DNA of 64,000 nucleotides from an uncultured Desulfovibrionaceae bacterium (lineage in GTDB: Bacteria > Desulfobacterota > Desulfovibrionia > Desulfovibrionales > Desulfovibrionaceae). The DNA is taken from positions 1 to 64,000 of the forward strand of contig CALUZB010000017.1 of NCBI GenBank assembly GCA_944325195.1, read 5' to 3'. The position numbers and the translations under genes are program-made. Shown one piece after another: positions 54,396-63,449 of this stretch. The notes under the pieces are model-generated. The model searched no databases, was not told the DNA's origin, and worked only from the letters and a program-made list of their open reading frames with translations. The stretch's first letter is position 1. Each line of letters starts with the position of its first letter.

Positions 54396-56099
54396 ATGAA
54401 GATCACGTTATTGCAGGCGTTTTATAAGACAGGGGCAATTGACTACAACACCGATAAGCTGCTGACCTTAACCAGACAGGCGGCCCGCAAAGGTGCGGAT
54501 TTGTGCATTGCGCCGGAGCTGGCCATTTGCGGCCCGATGCCGCGTGACCGCCTGCTCGGCAGTGACTTTCTGCACGCTTCCCGTGCGGCCCTGGCCCGGC
54601 TGGCCGCGGAACTGAGAGACTCCATTCCTCTGCTGCTGGGCAGTCCCATGCTCAACCCCGTGCCGGTGGGCCGCCCCGCCCACAATTGCGCGGTGCTGCT
54701 GAATAAAGGCGAGGTGCGGATCATCTCGCGCAAGGTGTTGCTTTCCAACTCCGACGTGTTCGACGAATACCGCTATTTTGAGCCGGGCATGTCCGCGGGT
54801 GCTTTTGACCTGAACGGTTGGCGGCTGGCGGTGGTGATGGCTGAAGACACTTCCAACGACCCGTCGTTGTTCAACCGCGCTCCCAGCAGCGACGGCGACC
54901 CGGTGGCGGAATGTCTGAGCGGCGGGGCCGACGCCCTGATCTGTCTGGGAGCAGTGCCGTTTGCCGCCCACCGGATTGTGCGCCAGGAGAATATCCTGGC
55001 CGCCATTGCCGCCCGCTACCGCATTCCCACGGTGTTTGTAAACCATTGCGGGGCGGTGGACGGGAACGTTTTCCCCGGCATGTCGTCGGTATTCGCTCAT
55101 ACCGGGAATATGACGGCTTTGGGCGCGTTCTTTGAGGAAGAAAGCCTGTTCATCGATATTTCCGCGCCGGATATTTCCGCGTCCAACAGCACCGCCCCGA
55201 CCGGAAGCGCCCCGGCTGCTGCGTCCGTTTCTGCAGCCAGCAGCTCGCTTAAAATCCGGGAAAGCGATCGCCTGGCCCTCACCTGGCAGGCCCTGGTTGT
55301 CGGAACCCGGCATTTTGTTCGCGATAACGGGTTTGAGCAGGCGCTTATCGGCATCTCCGGCGGGCTCGACTCCGCCCTGACCGCGGCAGTAGCCAAAGCC
55401 GCGCTGGGAGCGCAAAACGTGCGCGGCGTGTTCATGCCCTCACCCTACACCAGCGCCCAAAGTCGGGAGGATGCGGTTGAGCTGTGCGCGAATTTGGGCA
55501 TTGAGCTGATGTGCGTGCCCATTGACGCCCTGTTGGCGGCGTTTGAGGCGGCGCTGCCCGCTGAGCTCGCCCCCCCGGGCGTGCCCCGGGAAAATATCCA
55601 GGCCAGAATTCGGGCCGATATCCTCATGGCTCTGGCCAACAAACACCGGGCCCTGCTTTTGAACACCAGCAACAAGTCTGAACTGGCCGTGGGTTACGGC
55701 ACGCTTTACGGCGATATGGCCGGGGCCGTGGCTGTGCTGGGCGATCTGTATAAAACCGGGGTGTTCGAGCTGGCCGCCTGGTATAACCGCAAGCAGGGTA
55801 AAGGCCTTATCCCCCCCCGCATAATCGCCAGAGAGCCCAGCGCCGAGCTGAAGGAAAATCAGAGGGATACGGACAGTCTGCCGCCCTATGCGGTGCTGGA
55901 TCAGATCCTGGAAGCCTATATTGAAAATAACATACCGGAAAAGAACATTGTTGTGCCCACTGCCGACACAGGCCTGATTGCCGCGGTTATCGGCATGCTC
56001 AAGGCGGCGGAGTTCAAGCGCGCCCAAGCCGCCCCGGTAATCCGATTGAGCGTGCGCGGGTTCGGCCCCGGCTGGCGGATGCCCATTTCCCACTGCTAG
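54396..56099 (+). CDS. nadE: NAD+ synthetase with a glutaminase domain lacking the catalytic cysteine
   Basis: Converts nicotinate adenine dinucleotide to NAD+. The 567-residue protein has an N-terminal nitrilase-type domain and a C-terminal synthetase domain with the ATP motif GISGGLDSALTAAV and LLNTSNKSELAVGYGT. In the nitrilase triad E41 (APELAICG) and K113 (SRKVLL) are kept, but the cysteine of the usual ICED-W motif is Ala149 (VVMAEDTS). Glutamine hydrolysis is therefore predicted to be lost, leaving ammonia as nitrogen donor. An Ala/Ser/Thr-rich linker (about residues 258-285) joins the domains. Some of the C-terminal tail differs from the family. Confidence 0.92.
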   Translation: MKITLLQAFYKTGAIDYNTDKLLTLTRQAARKGADLCIAPELAICGPMPRDRLLGSDFLHASRAALARLAAELRDSIPLLLGSPMLNPVPVGRPAHNCAVLLNKGEVRIISRKVLLSNSDVFDEYRYFEPGMSAGAFDLNGWRLAVVMAEDTSNDPSLFNRAPSSDGDPVAECLSGGADALICLGAVPFAAHRIVRQENILAAIAARYRIPTVFVNHCGAVDGNVFPGMSSVFAHTGNMTALGAFFEEESLFIDISAPDISASNSTAPTGSAPAAASVSAASSSLKIRESDRLALTWQALVVGTRHFVRDNGFEQALIGISGGLDSALTAAVAKAALGAQNVRGVFMPSPYTSAQSREDAVELCANLGIELMCVPIDALLAAFEAALPAELAPPGVPRENIQARIRADILMALANKHRALLLNTSNKSELAVGYGTLYGDMAGAVAVLGDLYKTGVFELAAWYNRKQGKGLIPPRIIAREPSAELKENQRDTDSLPPYAVLDQILEAYIENNIPEKNIVVPTADTGLIAAVIGMLKAAEFKRAQAAPVIRLSVRGFGPGWRMPISHC

Positions 56100-56513
56100 C
56101 GCAGCGCCGGGCGGCAGAACCGGGCCGTAAAGCTGCTTCCGGGGGAAGGGGCCGACAAGTGGGTTCAACAGTAACCTTGTCCGGGAGTTGGGCGTAAAGC
56201 TCTTTCGGAGGAAGGAGACGTTCGGCAAGGCCGCCCCCCAAGGCCGGGCATGTGGTGCAGACCTTGGCGCGGTTGCTTGCAGCCCGAGCTTGCGGAGAGA
56301 CTGACCGGTCAGAGCCGCCTGAGTTTGAAGATGATCGGCTTCGGCGGTTGCCCAGACGGATACCCGCGCCAAAAGCGTGAAAAAGTGCGGCTTTCCCGCG
56401 AAAGATGACGGCGGCTTGAAAGCCTGTAGTTTCAAGTGAAAGGCTCTGAAGGGCAAGCTCAGCGCGGCTGTGCGCCGGTTCCGGCCGATGTCGGCTATTC
56501 CGCTGTTCATTTT

Positions 56514-56545
56514 CCTTCCTTCCTTCCTTCCTTCCTTCCTTCCTT
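56514..56545 (-). repeat. Tetranucleotide tract (AAGG)8
   Basis: Eight CCTT units on the plus strand, (AAGG)8 on the minus strand. It is fused to the AAAGGA outer end of type-1 repeat copy 5, from which it may have expanded. Confidence 0.9.
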
Positions 56546-56707
56546 TGTGGGCTGAGACCGCGGCCTTCAGGCCGAAGTTAAGATCCACAGAGGCCCACCC
56601 GCGCCGCTTGGGCGGGTTATCCGCCGGTGCGGCAAGCGGGGGGGATACAAACCTCGCCCAAGCACAAGGCGCAAGCTCCTTCCCCGGGCTTTGCTTGCGT
56701 GTTGCTT
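56541..56707 (-). repeat. Type-1 dispersed repeat, copy 5
   Basis: Outer end on the left (CCTTTGTGGGCTGAGACCGC, then GGCCTTCAGGCCG), inner end on the right (TCCTTCCCCGGGCTTTGC, then GCGTGTTGC). Confidence 0.7.
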
Positions 56708-56765
56708 CCCCCGGCCGGGCGTTTCAAAACAGGCTATCTATCTATCTTATGTTTGATTGATTTAT

Positions 56766-56792
56766 TTGACAAGACTAAACGCTATGTATTAT
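56766..56792 (+). promoter_or_regulatory. Promoter-like sequence for the KAP-like NTPase
   Basis: Consensus TTGACA at 56766-56771 with TATTAT at 56787-56792 (15-base spacer) or TTATCC at 17 bases, in a locally AT-rich stretch. Confidence 0.45.
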
Positions 56793-56946
56793 CCTATATT
56801 AAATGGTGCATTTCAACCTCAGAGCAACCCGGGCAGGGTAAGCGCGGACGGGGTTATTCCATTGTGAAGCGCTGAAAGCGATGAGTTCAGGCGTGAAGCG
56901 CCCGGAAGTTGAAACGCCATACAATTTAAACGAAATCGAGGTGATT

Positions 56947-58791
56947 ATGCCTGTTGCTATATCCAAATCTCAGCCCAACAGCCTGAAAATGGCTCTGTTA
57001 AACGATTACTTAAGTATGCCCCGGCTTCCGTTCGCCGTGCTGGTCAGAGGCAAGTGGGGAGCGGGCAAAACCTGGTTTGTCAAACAGTTCATGAAGTCTT
57101 ATCCGGAATATGACTACTGCTATATCAGCTTATTCGGCCTGACTGAAATTGAACAGATCAACAAATCCATGCTGGCTCTGGACATCTGTCCGGCCTTGCT
57201 GGCTGTGCCGGCCGTGCCCGCCCCCTGTGCGGACGCGGCAACCCCGGCGGATATGACGGGGGAGAGCGCCCCGGTCGGGATAAGCGCCGGGAGCGTCGGC
57301 GGATGTGGGCTGAGCGCCGCCCGGATAACGGCGGCGGCAGAGGGAGAAAGCATTTGGGAGCTGGCCGCCAACGAGAATATGGTCTTTATCTTTGACGATT
57401 TTGAGCGCAACTCCATTGGCGAGCATATTCTCATGGGCTTTATCAACAACTTTGTGGAGAACAGTAAGGCCAAGGTGGTGATTGTGTGCAATGAAGAGCG
57501 GGTGCGCAGCGACTGGTACGCATTGTATCGGGAAAAAGTGATTGGCGGGGCGATTACCGTGGAGGCCGACCCGGAAAACGCCCTGAGCAGCGCCATTGCG
57601 CACATTTGCATGGGGGATTGCGCTCCTGTGGCCGACATTCTGGACGGGCTGCAGCCGGAACTCCTGAGCATTTTTCGGGAAGCGGGCGTGCGGAACCTGC
57701 GCCTGCTGTCCCGCCTGGTGCTGGACTCCTGTCGGCTTTACCGCGCGTTCACCCCGGAAATGCGCCGCGACAGTGCCTTTCTCCGGCTGGCCCTCACGCA
57801 TCTGGCCGCCTATTCTCCGGCTGTTTACGCCCATAATGATGACCCGAGAACCTATCCCGCCTTTGTGCACGACTTTTTCGCCGATCTGCAGCCGTTGTGC
57901 GCGGTACACCCTTGGCTGAAGCCCGTTCCGCCGGGCGGGCGGGAGTTCTGGACAGAGTTCTTTACCAGCGGGCTGATCAACCGCGATCTGGAGCAGTTCC
58001 ACCACTATCTGAAAAAAGGCGAAGCCGCCGAGCCGCCGTTGCGCTTGTGGGCATATACGGAAATGGAGGATCTCGAATTCAAGCAGACAGTGAGCCGGTT
58101 GCTGGAAGATCTGAAAGAGCAGCGCTACCAAAGCCCCGGCCTGCTGCTGCATGCATTCAGCGACCTGCTTTTTCTGGCTGCTCACGGGCTGATTGAGATG
58201 CGGGTGAAAGACGTGCTGGCCTACGCCAAAAAGTATTTAAGCGCGTTTCAGTTCCCCCGGCACAGCCGCTACGACGGCCAGGACAGCGATTGCAGATTTG
58301 AGGACGATTGCTCGCACGGCATGATTTTTCTGGCTTGGGACATGCCGGAGCTGGAAACGATCAAGGAACTGGTCAAGGAGAAACTCACCGGCGCGGACCA
58401 CGCCTTGGCGGTTGACTCGCTGCTCGCCCTGGTGCGGGATTTAGAGAAGCACCCTGAGGAGTGTCGGCACGATAAGATCCGGGAGCTGGCCGCCGGTGAA
58501 GAGTTATTGCTGTTTGAGGCAGTGGAGCCCATGCGCATTGTTGAGCTGATTGACCAGGTTCCGGCCGGGCAGCGGCATCTGCTGTTCAATCAGGTGCTGC
58601 ACAATTACACCAGGCAGCAGAGCGAGGCGCAGCTCGATGCTGAAAACAGTCGATTGCTGAACAACTGGATCAACGGTTTTGAGTCCGGCCTGAAGGGGCT
58701 TTGCAACAATAAGGAATTGAGCCCCTTGCGCTGTGAAATTTACGATGAAATGGCCGCTACGGCCGGAAGGTTCAAGTCCGGCGGCAAATAG
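56947..58791 (+). CDS. KAP-like P-loop NTPase, function unknown
   Basis: A 614-residue P-loop NTPase. The Walker A VRGKWGAGKTWFVKQF and the following YISLFGLTEIEQINK resemble KAP-type NTPases, and VFIFDDFER is the Walker B. An Ala/Pro/Gly-rich insertion of about 50 residues (near residues 87-135) lies between them. A long helical region follows with no domain I recognise. The ATG at 56947 has GAGG five bases upstream; an ATG at 56881 is also in frame. Relatives of this fold occur in phage-defence and membrane-complex contexts, but there is no partner gene on the same strand to support either role. Confidence 0.7.
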   Translation: MPVAISKSQPNSLKMALLNDYLSMPRLPFAVLVRGKWGAGKTWFVKQFMKSYPEYDYCYISLFGLTEIEQINKSMLALDICPALLAVPAVPAPCADAATPADMTGESAPVGISAGSVGGCGLSAARITAAAEGESIWELAANENMVFIFDDFERNSIGEHILMGFINNFVENSKAKVVIVCNEERVRSDWYALYREKVIGGAITVEADPENALSSAIAHICMGDCAPVADILDGLQPELLSIFREAGVRNLRLLSRLVLDSCRLYRAFTPEMRRDSAFLRLALTHLAAYSPAVYAHNDDPRTYPAFVHDFFADLQPLCAVHPWLKPVPPGGREFWTEFFTSGLINRDLEQFHHYLKKGEAAEPPLRLWAYTEMEDLEFKQTVSRLLEDLKEQRYQSPGLLLHAFSDLLFLAAHGLIEMRVKDVLAYAKKYLSAFQFPRHSRYDGQDSDCRFEDDCSHGMIFLAWDMPELETIKELVKEKLTGADHALAVDSLLALVRDLEKHPEECRHDKIRELAAGEELLLFEAVEPMRIVELIDQVPAGQRHLLFNQVLHNYTRQQSEAQLDAENSRLLNNWINGFESGLKGLCNNKELSPLRCEIYDEMAATAGRFKSGGK

Positions 58792-58895
58792 CGGTTGCAA
58801 GGCAAAGGTGGGCGCAAGGCGTTTTAAGCTGAAGCGGGTGTGACGCCTTTGCGGAAAGCGGGCGGGCGCCGGGCAAATCAATAGGGGCGATCTAC

Positions 58896-60236
58896 TTAAT
58901 GGCCGCCCATTTTCAATAAAGAGTCCAGCACCCCCAATTCCGCATTCAGGTTGATCACGTCCGCCTGAAGCAAATGGGCGTGTTCGGCGGCAAAGGCCGT
59001 TTCCAGACGGGCCAGCAGCTCCCGGCTGCGTTCAATTTGTCGGCGCACTGCTTCTGCGCCGACGCGGTTGCGCCGCAGTCGGATAATCTCGTCGCTCACC
59101 CGATGAGTGGCGCTCAGATAGCGGTTCAGAAATTGCACGACTGAATGTTCGGTTTGGGGCTTTTCGCTCACCATATCCAGAAGGTTGCGGGCCGAGCGGC
59201 AAATCGTTTCCGTAGATGCCTGCAGTTCCTTGGGCAGCAGATGAATTTTGTTCAGCAAATTGTCAATGCTGTTCTGTTGAGTCTGCACTGCTTCAGACAG
59301 CCCGGCGTTGTCCGGCTTGAGAGGGGTTTCCGGTTTTGCCGCGTCCGGCCTTGGAGCGGCGGAGTCCGGTTTTGCAGGGTGGTGCGCTAAATAGAAACGC
59401 AGGCTGTTGCTGCTGCGCAACACGGCGTTATGGGCCTGTCCCGCTTCTATGTCCCAGAGGTTCGGTTCACGGCGGGCAGCCAGAGCGCTGATGCGTTGTG
59501 AGGTCTGTTCAAAGTAGTTGATATTTTCCTGCATCTGCCGGTCAAAATCGGGTCGGGCCTGCAGATATTGGCGCGACTCGCCAAGCAGCACCAGGGCCTG
59601 CTGATGCAGCGGGGTGGGCAGTTGCTTGGAGTTGAGCCCGGCTTCCAGACGTTCGATGCTTGCGGTGAGCTTGCGGATATAGCGGGGGTGCAGCATGGTC
59701 TGCTGCAGTATCCGCTGGAGCACCCGGCCGCCCAGCCCCACTCCCGCGAACGAGGCGGCGCCAAGCAGCAGCCGTCCGGGCATGGCCTCATATGAGAGGC
59801 CGTGGCCGCTGAGCAGGGCCAGACCGGAGATGAAAATAAAGGGCAAAGCCACCCAGCCTGTGCCCATACGGCCCTTGGTAAGCAGGGCCCTTTGCATGAA
59901 GGTCTGGACGCCGCCGGCCAGCAGGGCCCCGTGCAGCGGTGCGCCGAGCAGGGCGATGAGTATGGCTTGCAGAAAGCCCAGGCCGGAGGGCAGAAAACAG
60001 TCAATGTTTTTAAACGCGCCGCTTGGGAACAGACAGATCAGGCCGAGGTAGGCGCTGAACACGGCCGTGAACGTGCCTGATGCGTGGGCCGCGGCCGGTT
60101 CGCCCACCAGCGCCAGGGCAATGGCGGCGAAGAAGGCCAGGGTGTGGGTAAGGGCGCGGGCGCCGAAGGCTCTCAGGCCGTTATCCAGCCGTTCGCCCAA
60201 GCCGGGCGGGTGATTATGCGGGTATGGCGTGCTCAT
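58896..60236 (-). CDS. XpaC-like membrane protein
   Basis: A 446-residue protein of the XpaC family, named for 5-bromo-4-chloroindolyl phosphate hydrolysis, of unclear physiological function. The N-terminal 180 residues hold four to five transmembrane helices. The C-terminal half is helical, with LPKELQASTETICRSARNLL and FLNRYLSATHRVSDEIIRL. A Pro/Ala/Lys-rich stretch lies at about residues 287-310. Its ATG overlaps the telA stop as ATGA (60233-60236), so the two are translationally coupled. Confidence 0.8.
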   Translation of the reverse strand: MSTPYPHNHPPGLGERLDNGLRAFGARALTHTLAFFAAIALALVGEPAAAHASGTFTAVFSAYLGLICLFPSGAFKNIDCFLPSGLGFLQAILIALLGAPLHGALLAGGVQTFMQRALLTKGRMGTGWVALPFIFISGLALLSGHGLSYEAMPGRLLLGAASFAGVGLGGRVLQRILQQTMLHPRYIRKLTASIERLEAGLNSKQLPTPLHQQALVLLGESRQYLQARPDFDRQMQENINYFEQTSQRISALAARREPNLWDIEAGQAHNAVLRSSNSLRFYLAHHPAKPDSAAPRPDAAKPETPLKPDNAGLSEAVQTQQNSIDNLLNKIHLLPKELQASTETICRSARNLLDMVSEKPQTEHSVVQFLNRYLSATHRVSDEIIRLRRNRVGAEAVRRQIERSRELLARLETAFAAEHAHLLQADVINLNAELGVLDSLLKMGGH

Positions 60237-61471
60237 TCACTTGGATTACTGGTGTTGGCGGTTTGAGGTTTGACAGTCCGGGAATTGCCGTTGCCGGGAG
60301 TGTCGGGCGTGCCGGAGATTAAACTGCCGCCGCCGGACGCGCCGCTGTTTACCGCAACCGGGTTTGCCGCCTCACCCCGGGCACCGGCAATGGCGTCTTT
60401 CGTCTGAGTTTGGGCCAGGGCGGTGAGCTTGGCTTTCAAATCCTGCTCCATGGCGGCCAGTTCCTGTTCTGCCTGACGGCGCTGATTTCTGCCCTCTTGG
60501 GCAATGCGCAGAGTTTCTTCCACGGTACTGATCAGCTTGCCGTGCGTTTCGTGCAGGGTATCCATATCCACAATCGAGCGCTCAACCTGTCGGGCAGTTT
60601 CAACTGTGGCCTGCTGCAACATTTCGGCATTGCTTTTCAGCAGGGCGTTGGTGGTGTCGGCCACATTCTGCTGCAACTGCACCGCGCCTTTCTGGGCCTG
60701 CAGCGACAGGGCCAGCACCATCTGGCTTTTCCAGATCGGAATGGTGGTGAGAATGCTGGTCTGAATCTTTTCCGCCAGGGTCTGATCGTTGCTTTGGATC
60801 AGCCGGATCTGGGGGGCGGTTTGCAGGGCAATGCTGCGGGAAATCTGCAAATCGTGCAGCCGCCGCTCGAACCGGTTGATCTGGTCGGAGAAATCGCGCA
60901 CCCGTTGGGCGGCCATACTGTCGGTTGAGCTTTCCGCCGCCTGCATCAGGGCGGGCAGTTCCGTTTCCCGGGCCCGGTTCAGGCGCAGTTGCCCGGCCTC
61001 CAGATAAAGGGCCAGCTCATTGTGAAAATCGCGGTTCAGGTCATACAGTTGTTCCAGCACTTCAATATCGCGCAGCAGGCTGGTCATGGCGTCTTCCAGT
61101 TTCAGGGCAATGGCGTCCACCTGACCGGCCAGGGTGTTGAATTTAACCACCGAACGCGCGCGTTTGTTGAACAGGGAGCCGATCAGGGGGATTTTCGCAA
61201 GCGGACTTGGCTTTTCGTCCACAATGGAGCGGGGATCGAAATCCTTCACCTCATCCAGCAACTCGCCGAGACTTTCGCCGATGTGCCCGGAGTCTTTCGC
61301 CCGTACCTGCTCCAGCATGGTATCGGCAAAGCGGGAGATGTTGCGCATGGCTTCGGCGCCGTAGGTGGTGGAGAGTGCGGGGTCGTTCAATTGAATTTCC
61401 GCAGCCAGATTTTCCGCCAGGGCGTTTGTTTCCGGTGTGGTTCGGCTGTTGATGATCTCGTTGTTCTGCAT
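60233..61471 (-). CDS. TelA/KlaA-family toxic anion resistance protein
   Basis: A 412-residue soluble, largely helical protein of the TelA family, linked to tellurite resistance and to envelope stress in other bacteria. Recognisable segments are PLIGSLFNKRARSVVKFNTL, VEQLYDLNRDFHNELALYLE-like helices (LEQLYDLNRDFHNELALY) and TSILTTIPIWKSQMVLALSL. I start at 61471; the frame runs to 61624 but without conserved sequence. It is the first gene of the telA-xpaC pair. Confidence 0.9.
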   Translation of the reverse strand: MQNNEIINSRTTPETNALAENLAAEIQLNDPALSTTYGAEAMRNISRFADTMLEQVRAKDSGHIGESLGELLDEVKDFDPRSIVDEKPSPLAKIPLIGSLFNKRARSVVKFNTLAGQVDAIALKLEDAMTSLLRDIEVLEQLYDLNRDFHNELALYLEAGQLRLNRARETELPALMQAAESSTDSMAAQRVRDFSDQINRFERRLHDLQISRSIALQTAPQIRLIQSNDQTLAEKIQTSILTTIPIWKSQMVLALSLQAQKGAVQLQQNVADTTNALLKSNAEMLQQATVETARQVERSIVDMDTLHETHGKLISTVEETLRIAQEGRNQRRQAEQELAAMEQDLKAKLTALAQTQTKDAIAGARGEAANPVAVNSGASGGGSLISGTPDTPGNGNSRTVKPQTANTSNPSE

Positions 61472-61638
61472 ACGGTTCTCAGGTGGTTGGCGGAGCGTTG
61501 ATAATTGAGAACGCTCTTGGTTTAAGCTAAGACAATTGCGATATTTTTGAGTATAACAAGGCCGGAATGAATTTGCAAGCGGGCCGGGCCCGGCCCGCTT
61601 CCGATTATCGAACCACAACCGCAATCATGGAGGGGCTT

Positions 61639-62193
61639 ATGCTTGAACGGGCTGAAGCTTTGAAGTTACTGGAAAGTGAAAATATGGAACCGAATCTGTT
61701 GCAGCATTCGCTGGCGGCGGAAGCGGTCATGCGCGGTCTGGCCGCGCATTTTGAACTGTCGGAGCCGGAAGTGGAGTTGTGGGCTCTGACCGGTTTGCTG
61801 CACGACGTGGACTATCCCCGCACCAAAGACCAACCGGCCCGGCACGGTTTGGAGGCTGAACGGGTTTTGGCGGGAAAGTTGCCGGACGAAGCAATTTACG
61901 CCATCAAAGCCCACAATGGCGAGTGCACCGGGGTGGAGCCGAAAAGCCGGTTTGACTTTGCCTTGCGTTGCGGGGAAACCGTAACCGGCCTGATCAGCGC
62001 CGCGGCCCTGGTGCGTCCGGACGGGCTGGCGGGCATGGAGCCCAAGAGCCTGAAGAAGAAAATGAAGGACAAGGCCTTTGCCGCGAGCGTGAACCGGGAG
62101 ATAATCCGGGAATGCGGAAAAATCGGCCTGGAGTTGGACGAGTTTTTACAGATTGCGATAAAGGCCATGAGCGCCATGCCTGCTCAGGCCTGA
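61639..62193 (+). CDS. HD-domain phosphohydrolase-like protein
   Basis: A 184-residue small HD-domain protein. The metal-binding pattern is visible in LLQHSLAAEAVMRGLA and LTGLLHDVDYP. Such stand-alone proteins are predicted metal-dependent phosphohydrolases of unknown substrate. GGAGGGG precedes the ATG at 61639. It converges with the MFS gene; the two stop codons lie in one 10-bp palindrome. Confidence 0.82.
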   Translation: MLERAEALKLLESENMEPNLLQHSLAAEAVMRGLAAHFELSEPEVELWALTGLLHDVDYPRTKDQPARHGLEAERVLAGKLPDEAIYAIKAHNGECTGVEPKSRFDFALRCGETVTGLISAAALVRPDGLAGMEPKSLKKKMKDKAFAASVNREIIRECGKIGLELDEFLQIAIKAMSAMPAQA

Positions 62194-63449
62194 TTGGGGG
62201 TAGTGCGGGCGCGGCTTGCCCGCCACCGCATTTTATCGACCAGCATGCAGAGGCTGCAGAGCAGAATACTCAGGCCCGCGGCCACAAACACGCCCCGATA
62301 GCCGAACCCGGCCTGAATGACCAGGCCCCCGAACATCGGGCCGAAAATGCCGCTGGCATCAAAGGTGGACATCATCACGTTGGAGTTTATGGAATGAGTG
62401 CCGGGCGCCGAGCGGTCGTAAATCACCGCGGCCAGCAGCGGGTAAAGCACGCTCAGGCCCAGCCCGTAAAGCGCGGTGAACGCCACAAACGCCCAGCCCG
62501 GCCCCCAGGCCAGCCCAAGCAGGGCCAGGGCCAGAACCACACAGCAGATGCTTGTGGCCTGATAGCGGGGCAGGGTGTTCAGGCGGCGGCCGCCCAGCAC
62601 TCTTACCACAATCATCACCAGGGTATAGGTGGAGAAAAACAGGGCGGGCGGCAGGCCGTTGAGCGTGCAGAGCCCTTTGATGAAGGAAATGACCATCATG
62701 GTCACAATTCCGAAAATCAGGCAGGCCAGATAGACGAACAGCAGGCCGGAATGGCTCACCGCGTGCCGCAGAGCGCGTCCGGACAGGCTGTTTTCGTTTT
62801 GTTGCGGGGTGGGGTCAGAAGCTTTCAGGCGCGGCGACAGGGGAATGAGCATGAGCAGGGCGGGCAGGCCCAGGGCCGCGGTTGCCGCAAACAGGCGGGG
62901 TTCGTTGCCGAGCAGGGGCAGAATGTATTCCGACAAAGCCGGAACAACGGCGTAGGGCAGCAGCGAGGTCAGGGAAAACAGGGCAAAGCCGTGCGCGCTC
63001 TGGCCTTTGGGAATGCAGCTTACCAGCACCGCCACCACGCAACTGGAGTAAAAGGCCAGGGCAATGCCCTGAATGAGGCGCAGGGCCAGAATGAATTCAA
63101 TGGGGTGGGTAGGGCTGGTGAACAGATAACCCAACATAACCAGGCTGGAAACAGTTATGGAAACAGCCAGGGTCCACAGTTTACCGCGCCCGAACAGCAG
63201 AAAGCTGGCCAGGGGCCTGAAGATCAGGATCATGGCGAAAAGGGCGGAAATTAAAGCGCCGCGCCAGTTGGGGCTGATATGAACCGCTTCCAGCCACTGC
63301 TCGAAACAATAGAACACGGCAATGCCGATGTTGGAGCACATGGCCATGCAGAAAAGCAGGATGAAATCGCGGCTGAACAGTTTGCGGGGCGGTTCAGACG
63401 GCTTTAATCTTTGGGTTGCTTCACCGGGAGTTGAGTTGTCGCAAAGCAT
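62184..63449 (-). CDS. MFS transporter
   Basis: A 421-residue inner-membrane protein with about 12 hydrophobic helices and the usual central loop (SPRLKASDPTPQQNENSL). Features include the FRPLASFLLFGRGKLW segment between helices 2 and 3 and ALRLIQGIALAFYSSCVVAV in helix 4. GGAGGACAG precedes the ATG at 63449; a further 20 codons upstream are open but lack support. The substrate is unknown. Confidence 0.88.
   Translation of the reverse strand: MLCDNSTPGEATQRLKPSEPPRKLFSRDFILLFCMAMCSNIGIAVFYCFEQWLEAVHISPNWRGALISALFAMILIFRPLASFLLFGRGKLWTLAVSITVSSLVMLGYLFTSPTHPIEFILALRLIQGIALAFYSSCVVAVLVSCIPKGQSAHGFALFSLTSLLPYAVVPALSEYILPLLGNEPRLFAATAALGLPALLMLIPLSPRLKASDPTPQQNENSLSGRALRHAVSHSGLLFVYLACLIFGIVTMMVISFIKGLCTLNGLPPALFFSTYTLVMIVVRVLGGRRLNTLPRYQATSICCVVLALALLGLAWGPGWAFVAFTALYGLGLSVLYPLLAAVIYDRSAPGTHSINSNVMMSTFDASGIFGPMFGGLVIQAGFGYRGVFVAAGLSILLCSLCMLVDKMRWRASRARTTPNQA

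Larger units (their letters stand above)
56100..56946. other. Spacer between nadE and the KAP-like NTPase
   Basis: No supported gene. It contains an (AAGG)8 tract on the minus strand, type-1 repeat copy 5 and a promoter-like AT-rich region at 56740-56810. Confidence 0.55.

Noticed and set aside
55440..56588. Long minus-strand frame opposite the end of nadE, starting behind the (AAGG)8 tract
   Set aside because: Most of it is antisense to a conserved part of nadE and its composition is that of a chance frame in GC-rich DNA; no domain is visible.
56947..61471. A four-gene defence system made of the NTPase with xpaC and telA
   Set aside because: The NTPase converges with xpaC-telA on the opposite strand, so they are not an operon, and XpaC/TelA pairs are common without it.
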